Below are positions 22,447 through 34,630 of a stretch of 64,000 nucleotides of DNA, piece by piece. A program made the translations under genes and the position numbers. Origin of the DNA: Halichondria panicea (lineage: Eukaryota; Porifera; Demospongiae; Suberitida; Halichondriidae). The notes under the pieces are model-generated. The model searched no databases. It saw nothing but the letters and a program-made list of their open reading frames with translations, and was not told the origin of the DNA. The stretch's first letter is position 1, and the number at the start of each line of letters is the position of its first letter. The DNA lies in NCBI RefSeq assembly GCF_963675165.1, contig NC_087377.1, positions 654,501 through 718,500 on the forward strand, in the 5' to 3' direction.

Positions 22447-23142
22447 TTTTGCTTTCGCTTAAAAGTATTAGAGTGTTATATTAGTATTAAAGTTAGCTTA
22501 TCTATATAAAGTCACTGAGAAGAAAAGACATATTTACATGCATCTATTGTTGTATTATGTGGCTTACCAGGATCTTAAGAAAGAAGAAAATTGATTCTTC
22601 CAGGATCTGTAGTTCAGTGTATATAATATCTAAGAAGAAAAGACCTGTGTACATGCATATTGTTATCTATATTGTTGTTTTGTGGCTTATATACCAGGCC
22701 CTCAAGACAAAGATGATTCTGCCAGGAGGATCTTGGGATATTATTTTCTCACACGTGGGGAATGAGCGCGCATGCGCATTACATCCACAGGAATAATTAA
22801 AGGGTGTGTCCAAAGAGATCAATTTCACAAATGGCTACTGCTAGCTAGCTGTTTTAACAGATATTTTCTGAGTATTGTAGCTAACAAAAAGCTAGCGCTT
22901 TAGTGCAAGGCTAACTCATATGTTGAATAGAAAGTTTGTGCAGACAGATGATGCTATAAAAGATTCTGAAGAGACTGCAACAGCCTTCAATGTGAGTCAA
23001 ACTAGCCATAACTCGAGAAAGAAGCTTTAGTTTGCTAATCCACGAATCAAAATCCAAGAGAACGTGGCTAGAAGCCTATAGAAGCTGTTAGTTTTCGTTA
23101 CATTGCAACCGTTGAGCAGTTATAGCTGGAATACACACACAC

Positions 23143-23175
<33 letters not shown>

Positions 23176-23240
23176 TACACACACAGTCAGCTTTACCGTA
23201 TCCCTCGTGCGGCTACACCTCGAGGCATAATTACATACAT
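22447..23240 (+). repeat. Dispersed repeat, forward copy (inverted copy at about 62,680-63,480)
   Basis: Nearly 800 bp are shared, in opposite orientation, with the right end of the window, including ggaatgagcgcgcatgcgca and tttcacaaatggctactg. The right part contains the body of the CA-associated repeat, followed here by CA and GACA tracts and a cgaggcataat tail. No transposase frame is visible, so it is probably non-autonomous. Confidence 0.75.
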
Positions 23241-23683
23241 GCATTAATTTGGGTGACAATTTGTGGGACATTATGATCATTGACGTATGCAATAAATGAT
23301 ATATATATACTGTGTGTGTGTGCAGGACTGAACACCAGCCCCCGGCATGTATCATGAGGGACGCTGTACAGAGATGTTAGGGCAAGTTCCTTTAATTAGA
23401 TCGAGATATTGTAATTATTTCCTTCTTCCAGGTTGTCGGTCGCTAAATGTGCTTATAGTTGCCATGGAGATGGAGATGGTAATTGACTGAAGTCATGTAC
23501 CTACCTCTCGATAGAAGGAAACAAGGATTTGTCAATAATTATAGTACTGTGATAAATAAATGTTTTGTCAACTTCGATTCTCTAAGATCATAATTATTCA
23601 CAACTATAATTATACTATTGTTCTTGTTCTTACAAAACTTTAAATTATGTTACGTTGTTTCATATTAATTGTATATCGAGTAC

Positions 23684-24835
23684 AGCAGCCATTCAGTGTT
23701 AGGTAGTGCCAGACCATCAAACCATCACCTTGTCCATCCATATATACACAACCATCAACCTACACAGAGAGCATGAGAGACTTGTCACACAACATAGCTA
23801 GCTACTTATCTGTGTGTATGTGGCTCCTCCACAACCGTCAACCTACACAGAGAGCATGAGAGACATGCCACACGACATAGCTAGCTACTCATCTGTGTGT
23901 ATGCTGTTACAGTGGCTCCTCCACACAATCAACCTACACAGAGAGCATGAGAGATACTGTACACAATGGAACTACTTATCTTTTGCTGTGAAGAGACATC
24001 CACCTACACACAATAGAAGCCAGCCATACTTGTCTTTATTGTCTCCATAGCTGCACACAAAACAATCAAGAGACACTATAAATGATAGTAGTGGGCGTTG
24101 AGATCTGAGCCCCTCCCCCTTCAGTACCTGCAATACATTATACAGTGATGAGGTTAGTAATCCTCCCTGGGTCCCAGAGCAGCATGGCTTGTCTGTACCT
24201 GGAGGAGAGAGGAGACAAAAGCAGTGAGAGAATGGAACACTAGCTACACTGTAAAAAATGATTGAAAAAAAGTGCGGTGGACACACTAAAACCGTCGCAT
24301 ATAGCACGCTTTTTTGAAAAAGTGTGCTATATGCGACGGTTTTAGTGTGCTCACCGCACTTTTTTTTTTACAGTGTATAGTACAGTAGCTAGTAGGAGGA
24401 GCTGTGTGTGTGTGCATTGTGGCTGCAAGAGAACAAGCAAATGCATGGTTACATTGAGAGCAGCAGTTCAAACAAAACCATCCACTCCACACAATACAAT
24501 ACCAGCCAATCACCACCACAGCTGACAACCATCAGCCTAGTATTATCAATAATACATAATTATAACACCAGACAACAAAAATTTAATTACACCCATAGCT
24601 GTTTGTGTTGTGCAGAGAAGAGATGAGAAATTCCCACAACAACAAATCAATTCAACAGTGAAGACCACCAATTAATTCAGATCATTATTATCATCATAAT
24701 ACCAGACCAGGAATGAATGCACTCCTGACCAGACAAATCATTATAATCAAATCACACATCATCACCAAGCCAGACTGTGCAACAAAATTTCCCAACCACA
24801 ACAACCAATCAAATCATCCACAGAAGGTTTAGTTT
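23684..24835. repeat. Direct duplication of about 1.1 kb, first copy (second at about 25,855-26,960)
   Basis: The copies share the phrase cagtgttaggtagtgccaga at their left end and collinear sequence thereafter, with small indels and internal tandem variants of acacagagagcatgagaga. The first copy carries a MITE at 24,245-24,377 that the second lacks. The left edge coincides with the last exon of the small gene at 25,374-25,872, so the first copy begins with a relic of that exon. No independent gene is seen in the shared part. Confidence 0.85.
24245..24377. mobile_element. CACTGTAAAAA foldback MITE, about 130 bp (copy 1)
   Basis: The sequence is almost completely palindromic, with ends tacactgtaaaaaa and ttttttacagtgta and arms matching through gcggtg...cacgc. 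The paralogous site at about 26,517-26,524 reads cactagtacag with no insert, and TAG lies on both sides of the insert here, suggesting a 3-bp target duplication. CACTG ends with a short duplication suggest the CMC (CACTA/EnSpm-like) group; this is inference. Confidence 0.85.
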
Positions 24836-24847
24836 CCTTGCACAATA

Positions 24848-25106
24848 TTTGGTTGCCAAAATGATGATCACCTTTGAGAAAAAATCACACACAAAACAAA
24901 CACCAAATGCTAAAATCATAAAAAACTGTTCTAAAAATTAAATTCTGCACTATTTTTACCCCTGGGAACAGCTGTTGTTTGCTAGACTCTTCCAGGGCTT
25001 GCTGTGGAAAGCCCTTCTTGTTCACTCACTGTCTGGTCCTGTTTCTTACCATTGAATTTACTGTAAGAAAATACTCCCACTCACTACTTTCAGTCTGACA
25101 TCTCTA
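24848..25106. mobile_element. Right-end fragment of the TAG...CTA transposon family
   Basis: This segment, from ggttgccaaaatgatgatca to the terminal cagtctgacatctcta, is the same as the right end of the complete 1,245-bp element at 61,239-62,483. No left inverted repeat was found, so this is a truncated copy. Confidence 0.7.
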
Positions 25107-25373
25107 CCAATATAGGTGTCAGCTGCAGCAGCCCTGCTTCTCTTGGCTGCTAAAGAATCTGGGTGGGGCTGCTGCTGGACTGAATCTAGGACCCCTTCTA
25201 ATTCTATCCATTGTCAAGGTACCCATATATAAAGTAAAAAGCTTATAATTATCATACAGAAATTTTTTTGATACAGACGCTTGAATACTACTGTTGTTTT
25301 TATACCACCCAACAAACACAAAATATTTATAACATGAACAAACATTTTTTAATAATAATATAGAGCTGCAGGC

Positions 25374-25872
25374 ATGTCCAAGAGGCCACACTGGACCACG
25401 GAGGAGGTTCTACAAGACATCTTGAATGATGAGGAACCTGCAGAGGAGTGGGAAGAGGATATGGAAGAGGTAACAGTGGACAGGGATGAGCCAGTCATGC
25501 AGGGCAGTGACAAAGAATTTTCTGATTGGGATGAAGGTGGGGTCTAAAACTAAACTGAATACCGATATAATTTATTACAACGCACATGTAGAAATGGAGC
25601 CCCCGTCAACAGACAGCAATCCTGCACAAGGTAAATATTAATAATTATAAGGTTAACAATTTGTACCAGCTATTGATAAATCCTTTCCTAGACGACGCAA
25701 GTGACGACACAAGTGGTCCAAGCAACTCGTCACACGGTTTGTGCAATGTTATGAAGTACAATTACAATCAGTTCGACTTAATTTACAAAACATTAAATTA
25801 TAATGTTACCTTGTTTCATATTAATTATAAATTATAGACCAAGGAACAAGTACAGCAGTCATTCAGTGTTAG
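25374..25872 (+). CDS. Small acidic protein gene, four exons (piggyBac N-terminus-like?)
   Basis: Exons 25374-25536, 25592-25630, 25692-25736 and 25838-25872 each join at phase 1 with GT-AG borders and give one uninterrupted frame of about 92 codons, ending in TAG. The protein begins MSKRPHWTTEEVLQDILND and is rich in Asp/Glu and then Ser (EFSDWDE, DDASDDTSGP). Its length and acidity resemble the N-terminal segment of piggyBac-type transposases, but no catalytic domain follows because the duplicated block starts inside the last exon. The frame is therefore either a truncated transposase gene or a short nuclear protein. Four consecutive in-phase short introns make random occurrence unlikely. 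Confidence 0.55.
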
Positions 25873-26960
25873 GTAGTGCCAGACCATCAAACCATCGCCT
25901 TGTCCATCCATATATACACAACCATTAACCTACGTAGGGAGATAAAAGACTTTCTACACAACATAGCTATAGCTACTCATCTGTAAATTGCAGCCATTCA
26001 GTGTTAGGTAGTGCCAGACCATCACCCTACGTAGGGAGATAAAAGACTTGCTACTCATCTGTATGTATGCTGTTACAGTGGCTCCTCCACAACCATCAAC
26101 CTACACAGAGAGCATGAGAGACTTGTCACACAACATAGCTAGCTACTCATCTGTGTGTATGCTGTTACAGTGGCTTCTCCACACACAAATCAACCTACAC
26201 AGAGAGCATGAGAGACACTGTACACAATGGAGCTACTTATCTTTTGCTGTGAAGAGACATCCACCTACACACCATAGAAGCCAGCCGTTGATGTCTCCAT
26301 AGCTGCACACAAAACAATCGAGAGACACTATAAATGATAGTAGTGGGCGGTGAGATCTGAGCCCCTCCCCCACATCTTCCAGTCAAGCCCCGCCCCCTTC
26401 AGTACCTGCAATACATTATACAGTGATGAGGTTAGTAATCCTCCCTGGGTCCCAGAGCAGCATGGCTTGTCTGTACCTGGGGGAGAGAGGAGACAAAAGC
26501 AGTGAGAGAATGGAACACTAGTACAGTAGCTAGTAGGAGGAGCTGTGTGTGTGTGCATTGTGGCTGCAAGAGATGCATGGTTACATTGAGAGCAGCAGTT
26601 CAAACAAAACCATCCACTCCACACAATACAATACCAGCCAATCACCACCACAGCTGACAACCATCATCCTAGTATTATCAATACACACACAATACATAAT
26701 TATAACACCAGACAACAAAATTACACCCATAGCTGTTTGTGCTGTGCAGAGAAGAGATGAGAAATTCCCACAACCACAAATCAATTCAACAGCGAAGACC
26801 ACCAATTAATTCAGATCATTATTATCATCTTAATACCAGACCTTGAATGAATGCACTCCTGACCAGACAAATCATTATAATCAAATCACACATCATCACC
26901 AAACCAGACTGTGCAACAAAATTTCCCAACCCCACAACAACCACACACATAAATCAAAGG
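25855..26960. repeat. Direct duplication of about 1.1 kb, second copy
   Basis: Collinear with 23,684-24,835, with about 30-50 bp tandem differences near 25,930-26,060 and without the MITE. Beyond it, to about 27,200, there is AT-rich sequence with the recurring phrase gtgtcaa and no supported gene. Confidence 0.85.
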
Positions 26961-27213
26961 TGTCAATTTGGCATGCAAACGCGTGTCAAACTGCTTTCCC
27001 AAAAATTAACACACTAACACGGGTGTCAAATTAATATATGTCATTTTTACTGTGTCAAAACTGAAACATGCTGTAACTTTTGGTGTGTCGAACAGAGGTA
27101 TGTCATTTTAAAACGTCACGGTTACAAGAATATGACCATAATTATAAATAAAAATACACAAAAGGAACGCCGGAATTATACATAAATATCAAGTAAAACT
27201 GAATATAACATAA

Positions 27214-29001
27214 TCATAATTGATACAGTCGGTAACTAACTCGGTAATAACTTGGTAACAGTAAATGTACAGTTGGGGTAACTAATTGATCTAGCGAGTT
27301 TATGAATGATGAGTACCTCACTGTTTTTTTTACAGATGTCTCTTTCACACCCATCAACACTTCCTGTATGAAGAGAAGGAGACCAGAGGCAGGTGATGGC
27401 TTGGGGTAACTGACGTAGAAGGCGTAGTATGTTGCAAACAAGCTGATAACCGAGTCAATGACAATGTGGCCCAATACTTCAAAGAGAACCTTTCCTTCAC
27501 CAAGGATGAACGCTTGCATGCCATTCATGCTCTTGTCAGCAAAAATTGCAAGCCTTGGCTCTGGAAAGGTCTTTTCAGCTGTCACTTCCTCAATATCAGT
27601 CCCGACCTGCAACAAATAAGAGTTAAATTTGAGGTGCATGCTTCCACAATAATGACGCATGAAAGGAATTACAGTGTTACTGCCTCCGTATATATAGCCG
27701 GTAATTTTCGGGAGACAAAATATTTGATTACCGGCTATAATTATGCGTATATATACGTTGTTGTTTTTACTTACTTGATACAAAGTAAAAGCAGCTGCAG
27801 CTTTAAAGGCTACTCCTGCGGGCCTGAGTTGTGTGTCAATGAACAGAAGTGCCTTGTATAGCTCCGAGTTTCTTCAGAGTCAGTGGGCACTTCACCATCC
27901 ATCTGCAGCAGAGTTGGAACAATCTTAGTCCAAGAATCTCTGATTCGAGAGATGGATTCCTCCCCACACATTAGCGTGAACTCCAACAGCACCTATAACT
28001 TCAAGACTCAATAAATAACCAAGAAAACATTAGGTGTATAATTATGGTTAAATAAACAATTTAAAGAGCTAACGCACTTACCCATTGATTTCTTGTGAAG
28101 AAAGGATTATGTCAAAAGAAGAATTGACATCTTGTCACCTGAATCTCCAATTCTCTTCCTTCTTTGTTGGTGCGTCTCCCTTATTAACTGTGTAATTGCT
28201 GCGTTGTTAGGCGCTTTCTTGGTGAATTGGTCGCACAACCGACCGTGGTTTCGATCGTATGCACATTCGTCCACACTGATAACGGAGTCTTGGCCAGGAG
28301 CGGCTTCAGCTGGCTTTGCTGCAATTATTTGCACTAAGTGCGCCTTTTCTGTCTTGAGAGGTTTGATTGCTGACGGTACTGACCTCCTTCTCCGATTTCG
28401 GAAGAACATAGTAACCTGTTGCTTCACTGTATGCTGCATGCATGTTGTATGATTAATTATAGCTATAAAAATTTGCAATTATGTATAATTATAATACATG
28501 CATGCATTGTTATTATTGTATAATGCTCACCCAATAGCATCCATCAATTACAATCTTGTTTCGTAGCTGCTCAAAGCTATTACACAAAACCTTAGCCATT
28601 TCGTCGTACTGATTTCCTTTCGGATTCGGGCAAAGACCATAATAGAAGAGGGAAGCTTCTCGTATTAATGCTAGTTTGTCTTTTCCGTAAATTTGTTTCG
28701 CTATTATTGCTCTGTTTACTCTCTCACTGAATACTGGTGGAAGTGGGCACAGAGTTGGTAGGGTCTTCGTAGGTGCTGCCAGCACCAGTGGGCAAGGAGT
28801 TGGTAGGGTCTTCGTAGGTGCTGCCAGCACTTCGTACTCTTCTGTCCGTGGCTTTTTAGCAGGTGGTTCAGCTGCTTCATCACTTCTTGCAGGCAGCATT
28901 GCTAGAGGATAGTTGGCCACAGCTTCGTCCTCAAAATCCCCCATGTTGTAATCCTCTATCAGATTATAGCTGGCACTCATTTGACGTATCGTACCACTCA
29001 T
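27214..29001 (-). pseudogene. Gene of an uncharacterised animal protein family, probably frameshifted
   Basis: The start exon, 29001-28531, encodes an acidic N-terminus, a basic patch PPAKKPRTEE that could be a nuclear signal, a 15-residue tandem duplication (LAAPTKTLPT), and FEQLRNKIVIDGCYW. It joins in phase to 28415-28139 (FFRNRRRR; ITQLIRETHQQRRKR). Exon 27992-27775 starts in the frame of EFTLMCGEESISR but ends in the frame of ELYKALLFIDTQLRP. Its 218-base length cannot carry one frame through both, so a shift near 27,850 is likely. The last exon, 27606-27214, includes FEVLGHIVIDSVISLF and YYAFYVSYPKP, then a TAA stop. I recall similar layouts in uncharacterised cnidarian, sponge and fish proteins but know no function. 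The join between 28,139 and 27,992 is unresolved. Confidence 0.5.
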
Positions 29002-29869
29002 GGAGCAATTTTCCTGTAGTTATAAAAGAACGTATATATTATGTCTCAAACTTAACACCACAGAATAAGGGTATTTCGTGGCCAAAAAATTCCCGCTTTG
29101 TTAAAGAATTGCACACTTGTGCAATGTATGAAATAGAAGCCCCTGTAGTGTGCTATGGTGGTTAGCAACAATTGTAGTTGAACGCCCACATTTACCACAA
29201 TGCTCAGCTCAGTAGAATGGGGTAGAATGAGAATTGCAGTTGAATACAGTACAATGGGTACAATAGAGCACGGTATAGAATGGGTAGCATATTCTAGAAT
29301 TGCAGTACAATGGGTTAACTCTTTTAAGCACTCAACAATTAAAATTACCTGCTATAATTATGGTACTAAAGTAAAATGTGTAAATGATTCTAACCTTTTC
29401 AAGAAGAGATATGAGTGCCATCCTCAATCCACTCTGCGGCAACATATGCATAAATTCCTCAAAGTCATTGGGTAGTTAAAGCAGTGCAATGCCATCAATT
29501 AGGTTTTCTGTAAGTGCAAACAGATAATAATGTACTATAAAAGCTAAGAATATACCTAAGAAGACACTATAATAATTATTAGTCTACGAGTTGTACCTTT
29601 GAATGCAGAAACTACTGTTTCAGGAAAGCAGTTTTCCCTCAAGAGTCTCCCCACATCAGTTACAGACAACTTTTCCATCTCTTTCAAGGTTCTTTCAAGG
29701 TTTCTAAGTAACAAGTCTAGAGAATATTGCTCTAGGCTATATCTAGTGCGCATGCGCTCTAGATAAAACTGCATAAAATATCGAAATTGGTAACTATTAT
29801 ATTATAAATACAAGCGCGCAAAGCAGTTAGCTCATCAGGTCTCTATAGATATATCTCTCCGTATTAATT

Positions 29870-32800
29870 ATGGCTGACAACTGTGTAGTGACCTGTTGCA
29901 TGTGTCTTTTTCAGTGCTATTCCCACAAGTCTCTGCTAAAGCACACTCTTGCTTTATCAAAATGATCCAAGATTTATGGTCAATTGTAGTGTATGTGGCA
30001 AGTCAGCAACAAAATGGGAGACTTTGAGGAAGCATTTACGAAAGCATGGTAAGTCAGCTAATGAGATCATACATAATAATAGATCTAGCATTAAAACTAC
30101 TACTATTTAATACATCTATAGTTTTGAATATTACATCTATAGTTTTGAAGTACTTCAACCATTTTTTATAATTATATACAGATGTTCAGATCGACGCAAG
30201 TGATCCAATTACAAGTGACCCAGAATCTTGTACAACCACAAATGATGACGTTGACGACGATTCACTACCATCGGTTACATCGGTTCATCCCAAGTTTGAC
30301 CGGGCCATGTTTCTTCTTCGCAGCACTAGCAGTTTAGCACTTAATTATTCAAGCATCGAACATCTATGCGAATCAACACAGACACTAATGGAGCAAACTG
30401 CAGGACAAATGCAGCAGAAAATGTTGTGTTGTCTTCAAGAAAAAGGCATCACTGTGGATGAGGTCGTGAAGAAGATTGTCACAGAATGTTGCAATGTTGA
30501 TGAAATGTTTAGCGGTTTGTCTTCACGAGCGTTAAGAGAGAAATACTACAAACAGCATCTCAATTATATATGTGGTAATTAACGTATTATTTTGTTATCA
30601 GTACAATGTAGCATGAAGGTACATGCATTGTTTTATCATCTCATCATGTTAAATTACTGTATATGCATGCAATTACAAAATGTATGTTACTAGGAACCAT
30701 CACCATCACTTTTTGACAAGAACTGGGACTGGGTGAATGACCACGGCAAGATGCATCTGAAGGAGGTTGAGGCTAAGGGGTACTACATTGATCTCTGGGA
30801 GAGCTTGAAGGTTTGTGCTATTTACCAACTCAATCACTGGTTTTATTTTTATAACTTAATTGTCAGAGTTTGCTATCAAATCCTGCTGTTAGAGAAGAGA
30901 TCATTGGAAAAAGTCATGTCAGTACAGATGGTAGCATGCGCGATATCTGTGATGGGGACTTTGTTAAGAAACATCCAGTCTTTCGAGCACATCCAGATGG
31001 TTTACGGTTTTTACTGTATCATGATGACATTGAAGTTTGTAATCCTCTCGGAACCAGTGCTGGAGTTCACAAGCTTGGTGAGAATTGCATTACATGTTGG
31101 TTTATACCTTTTTATAATGACATGTAGGTGTGTTTTACTATATATATACATTGGGAAACATAAGACCAGTGTTTCGATCATCGCTCCAAGCTATTCAACT
31201 ACTTGGAGTGGCTAAGTCATCGGACATGAATCAGAGTGCACGTGATATCCTCCTCAGAAACTTTGTTCAATGCATGAAATTGCTTTCAACAGTAAGTGTT
31301 GCTGGTAGTTTTCTTTTTTTTAACATTACTGTGACGTACCTATGATAATGGATATCTCATGTGTATACATTTCAAATATGCTATTGCAGGATGAAGGATA
31401 CAGGTTAGAGCTAGACTCAGGTGTGGTAGTACTTCATGGAGCTGTCGTCTGTCTCTGTGGTGACATACCTGCTAGTAATTTTCTTGGAGGGTTTAAAGAA
31501 GGTGTTGGGTTTGCGCTACGGAAATGCAGGCAGTGTCTTTGTTCGAAGGAAGATTTAAAACATAATGTGAGTTAAAAAACCACTGGTGCTAATTGTATTA
31601 ATTTTTAACTACACTGTAAAAAATGATTGAAAAAAAGTGCGGTGGACACACTAAAACCGTCGCATATAGCACGCTTTTTTGAAAAAGTGTGCTATAATTA
31701 TGCGACGGTTTTAGTGTGCTCACCGCACTTTTTTTTTTACAGTGTACTTATATATAGTTTCATGTTGGTGCGTATACCCTGAGAGACTCTCATAGTCACA
31801 ACCATTACTGTCAGCTAGTGGAAAGTGATGTGAATGGATGTTTGGGGTACTCAACTACGTATATATGGAGTGAATAATGCGAGCATTCTTCTGGACATTC
31901 CATTCTTTGATGTCACCAAATGTCTTCCGTACGACATAATGCACACAATATTTGAAGGTAAAAATTCATTCAATAGCACACAAATATATTGCTTCTGTTC
32001 ATTAGGTGTTGCTCCACGTCTCCTCAAAGAGCTTTTTGTTACTTTTATCAATATCAAGAAGTACTTCACCTTGTCAGAGCTCAACCAGTCTCTTGCATCC
32101 CACCATTACGGATATTCAGAGCTTGACACCAAACCAAACACAATTACTGGGTCGACGATGGAGTATCATATCAAACAGAAAGGTGAATGTTCATATCATT
32201 TTCCCCACTTTTGTACAATGCTTACTTTCATAATTAAAAAGCACATAAATCATCATTACACGCAGCTTCTCAGATGAAAGCACTGATCCGATTATTCCCG
32301 TTTATCATGGGGGGCTTTGTTCCAGAGGGCGATGAACACTGGGGTCTTCTCCTAACTCTGTGGGATATCTGCACAATGGTGACCGCATTTGTGGTTACAG
32401 AGACAGATGCTTCTGATCTGGCATGGAAAGTAGAGTTGTTGCTAGAAACATATGTGCAACTCTATCCAAACTCGCCCTATGTTCCAAAGATGCATTATCT
32501 TCTGCATCTACCTGACAAACTATTAAGGTATTCTAAAATGTCTAAATTAATGCATAAAGTATATACTTTATTTCATTAGATTTGGTCCACCACGAAACAC
32601 ATGGTGTATGCGGTTTGAATCCAAGAATAAGGAGTTAAAAGGTTTCACCTCAAACTGCTTTAAGAATGTCCCATACAGTGTGAGTGTCCGACACCAGCAG
32701 AGGTCTTGTCACCTTCTAGCAGTGCGTCCTGGACAAGAGATGTCAAATTTCTTGTACAAAGGAGATGAAGTATCCTCAGGTAAATTTCTATTGCTGTTTG

Positions 32801-32940
32801 TAAATACAGAATAATTATTACTTTGGAGCTAACTTTTCCTAGGAAAATCTGTCATTTTGGACAATGATCTGGTAGCACCGGTTACACAACTGTGTGGATT
32901 GGACCACCCTCAGCTGCCACTTGTTGCTTATCGGTTAGTT
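29870..32940 (+). pseudogene. C2H2-finger transposase-like gene, decayed
   Basis: At least ten short exons run from two zinc-finger-like segments (CSVCGKSATKWETLRKHLRK near 29,975-30,048) through 30182-30574, 30694-30810, 30867-31077, about 31127-31290, 31390-31566 and on to about 32,933. Hallmarks are the blocks CNPLGTSAGVHKLG, YTLGNIRPVFRSSLQAIQLL, LPYDIMHTIFEG, VPEGDEHWGLLLTLWD, VPKMHYLLHLPD and WCMRFESKNKELKGF. I recognise these from a large animal family of transposon proteins; placing it in the EnSpm/CMC group is tentative. Two frame changes are visible, between KHTLALSK and the NDPRF block (about 29,960) and after HYCQLVESD (about 31,830), so no active protein is expected. A MITE sits in an intron at 31,612. 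Confidence 0.65.
31612..31744. mobile_element. CACTGTAAAAA foldback MITE, 133 bp (copy 2)
   Basis: Almost identical to the copy at 24,245-24,377 except for a 4-base insertion, atta, near the centre. It is flanked by ACT on both sides if the ends are taken as acactgt and acagtgt. It lies in an intron-like gap of the decayed transposase gene. Confidence 0.88.
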
Positions 32941-32999
32941 TCGTTAACTTTCACAACAAGCTTGTACCAGTGTATACATTTTTAATTGTTACGATGTCA

Positions 33000-33600
33000 G
33001 CAAACAAACCCACAGCATTCTGTTTAAAACAACAGTAACTACATGCAATCAAATCAACCACAGAAGGACCACCACCAGTAGTCCAGTAGTTTCCTTGCCC
33101 AAGGGACTAATACAATAAGGGCATAATAAACTAAAGGGACCCTGTGACTGTGAGTACCATTAACTAATCTAGCACAGAAATAATCAACCAGAATGTGTGG
33201 GATGGTTCAACAACAGTAGACTCACAGAGACAACACCTCCTTGCTCTTGAAGACCTCGTCGACTCCAGTTGCAACAAGCCTGGCACGCAAGGCTTGCACA
33301 AGTGCTCAAGACTACTCTTCACTAATCCAGTCAAAAGCTACAGTTCCCTTGGCACACCTATAGTTTAGTTAAAACCTGAACTTACCAATTCCATGTGCAG
33401 TAGGCACAGAGTTAAGATCCTAAAAAAGCTGTCATAACAGATTAGCATAAGCAGCAGTTGTCTAACTATATTATAGCTAGCTATTCTAATGATCCTAGCT
33501 ATTAAACTAACTATTGGAACTGATAACGAGATCCCAATTATGGCAGGATCCTGTGCTGCTTTCCCTTTAGGCAATTACTAACGGCAGAGTGCTCCCTCAA
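33000..33600. other. Gene-free stretch
   Basis: AT-rich sequence with no supported exon. A short phrase, ccacagaagg with tttccttgc, is shared with about 24,815-24,845, hinting at a scrap of the same dispersed DNA. Confidence 0.5.
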
Positions 33601-33614
33601 TAGACTGGAGTGCC

Positions 33615-33797
33615 ATGAGTAATCCATCTTTGCACCCCGAAGGCTGGTTCGACAACGGTTTCAAGAACAAGAAGATGCTGTCCTGCGACCCGACTGTTGA
33701 AGAACCTTCCACACACATTCTGATTGATTACTTCAGTGCTATGGACACCATCCCTCCTCCTCCCCCCCCCCCCACCAAAGGGTTCAAGGCCATGCAG
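33615..33797 (+). CDS. Isolated first exon, unknown proline-tract protein
   Basis: ATG opens 61 codons (MSNPSLHPEGWFDNGFKNKK, then HILIDYFSAMDTIPPPPPPP) ending exactly at donor gtaatata after KGFKAMQ. The composition is protein-like and codon use is ordinary, but no domain is recognised and no downstream exon could be joined with confidence. The run of C encoding proline is a likely site of length change. Confidence 0.35.
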
Positions 33798-34204
33798 GTA
33801 ATATACTCTTAGCCATGCGTATTTAAAACAGTACACAAAAAGCGTTGTCGACACGAGTTTAGCCGTGCATACATGCATTTAACGTGCGCTTTGCTGGCAA
33901 GTATGTATCTATTAAGCTGCATGCATGACCTACACACCTCACAGTCAAGAAGGGGCCACCACACTTAGACACACGGAATACCAGAACATAAACCTTCCAC
34001 TCTCAACAAACGAAGCAACACCGATACACTCAAAGGCCAGAGAGTGAACAATCGAATGCAACAAGATACACACACACCACATGCAACAAGCTACACACAA
34101 GATGAACATGCAGACGTATAGTTTCAACTTACAAATGACTCCTGCAGCCTGCACTGCTTCCGATGATCCAGCTCTATCTTTCCATGGCTGGATATTCGCG
34201 ATGG

Positions 34205-34335
34205 TTCTGCAACACAGTAAAAGGCCTGCGCTGTTTCTGCAACACAGCCTGGTGAAATGCTCGCGATGTTCTGCAACACAGTGGAAAGCTCGCGCTGTTT
34301 CTGCAACACACTGGATGGTTCGCGATGTTTTTGTA
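34205..34335. repeat. Short tandem repeat with ctgcaacacag
   Basis: Five imperfect units of about 28-30 bp contain ctgcaacaca and a gcgatgtt or gcgctgtt core. It is probably non-coding. Confidence 0.7.
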
Positions 34336-34630
34336 TCACGGCTGCAAAAAAATCAAGTCAATAGCAATCAATAAAACATGACCAAATAGACAACTACAAT
34401 GCTTCAAAAAAGGCTTCCTAGCGTAACATTCCTGCAAACATGCGAGCTACAAGCAAGCAAAGAAACTCACCTCTTCCAGCAACACACTTCGCTTCTTCTT
34501 CAACGAGCATGCTGACTATAAAAGGGGCGTGCCCTGGGCACTCGAGGCGGAAATGATTAAATATGGCCGCGTGCGGTAAACTCTCTGGCCTCTTTTGCTT
34601 CACTGCTCGCTTCATGCACGCATGGTTTTA

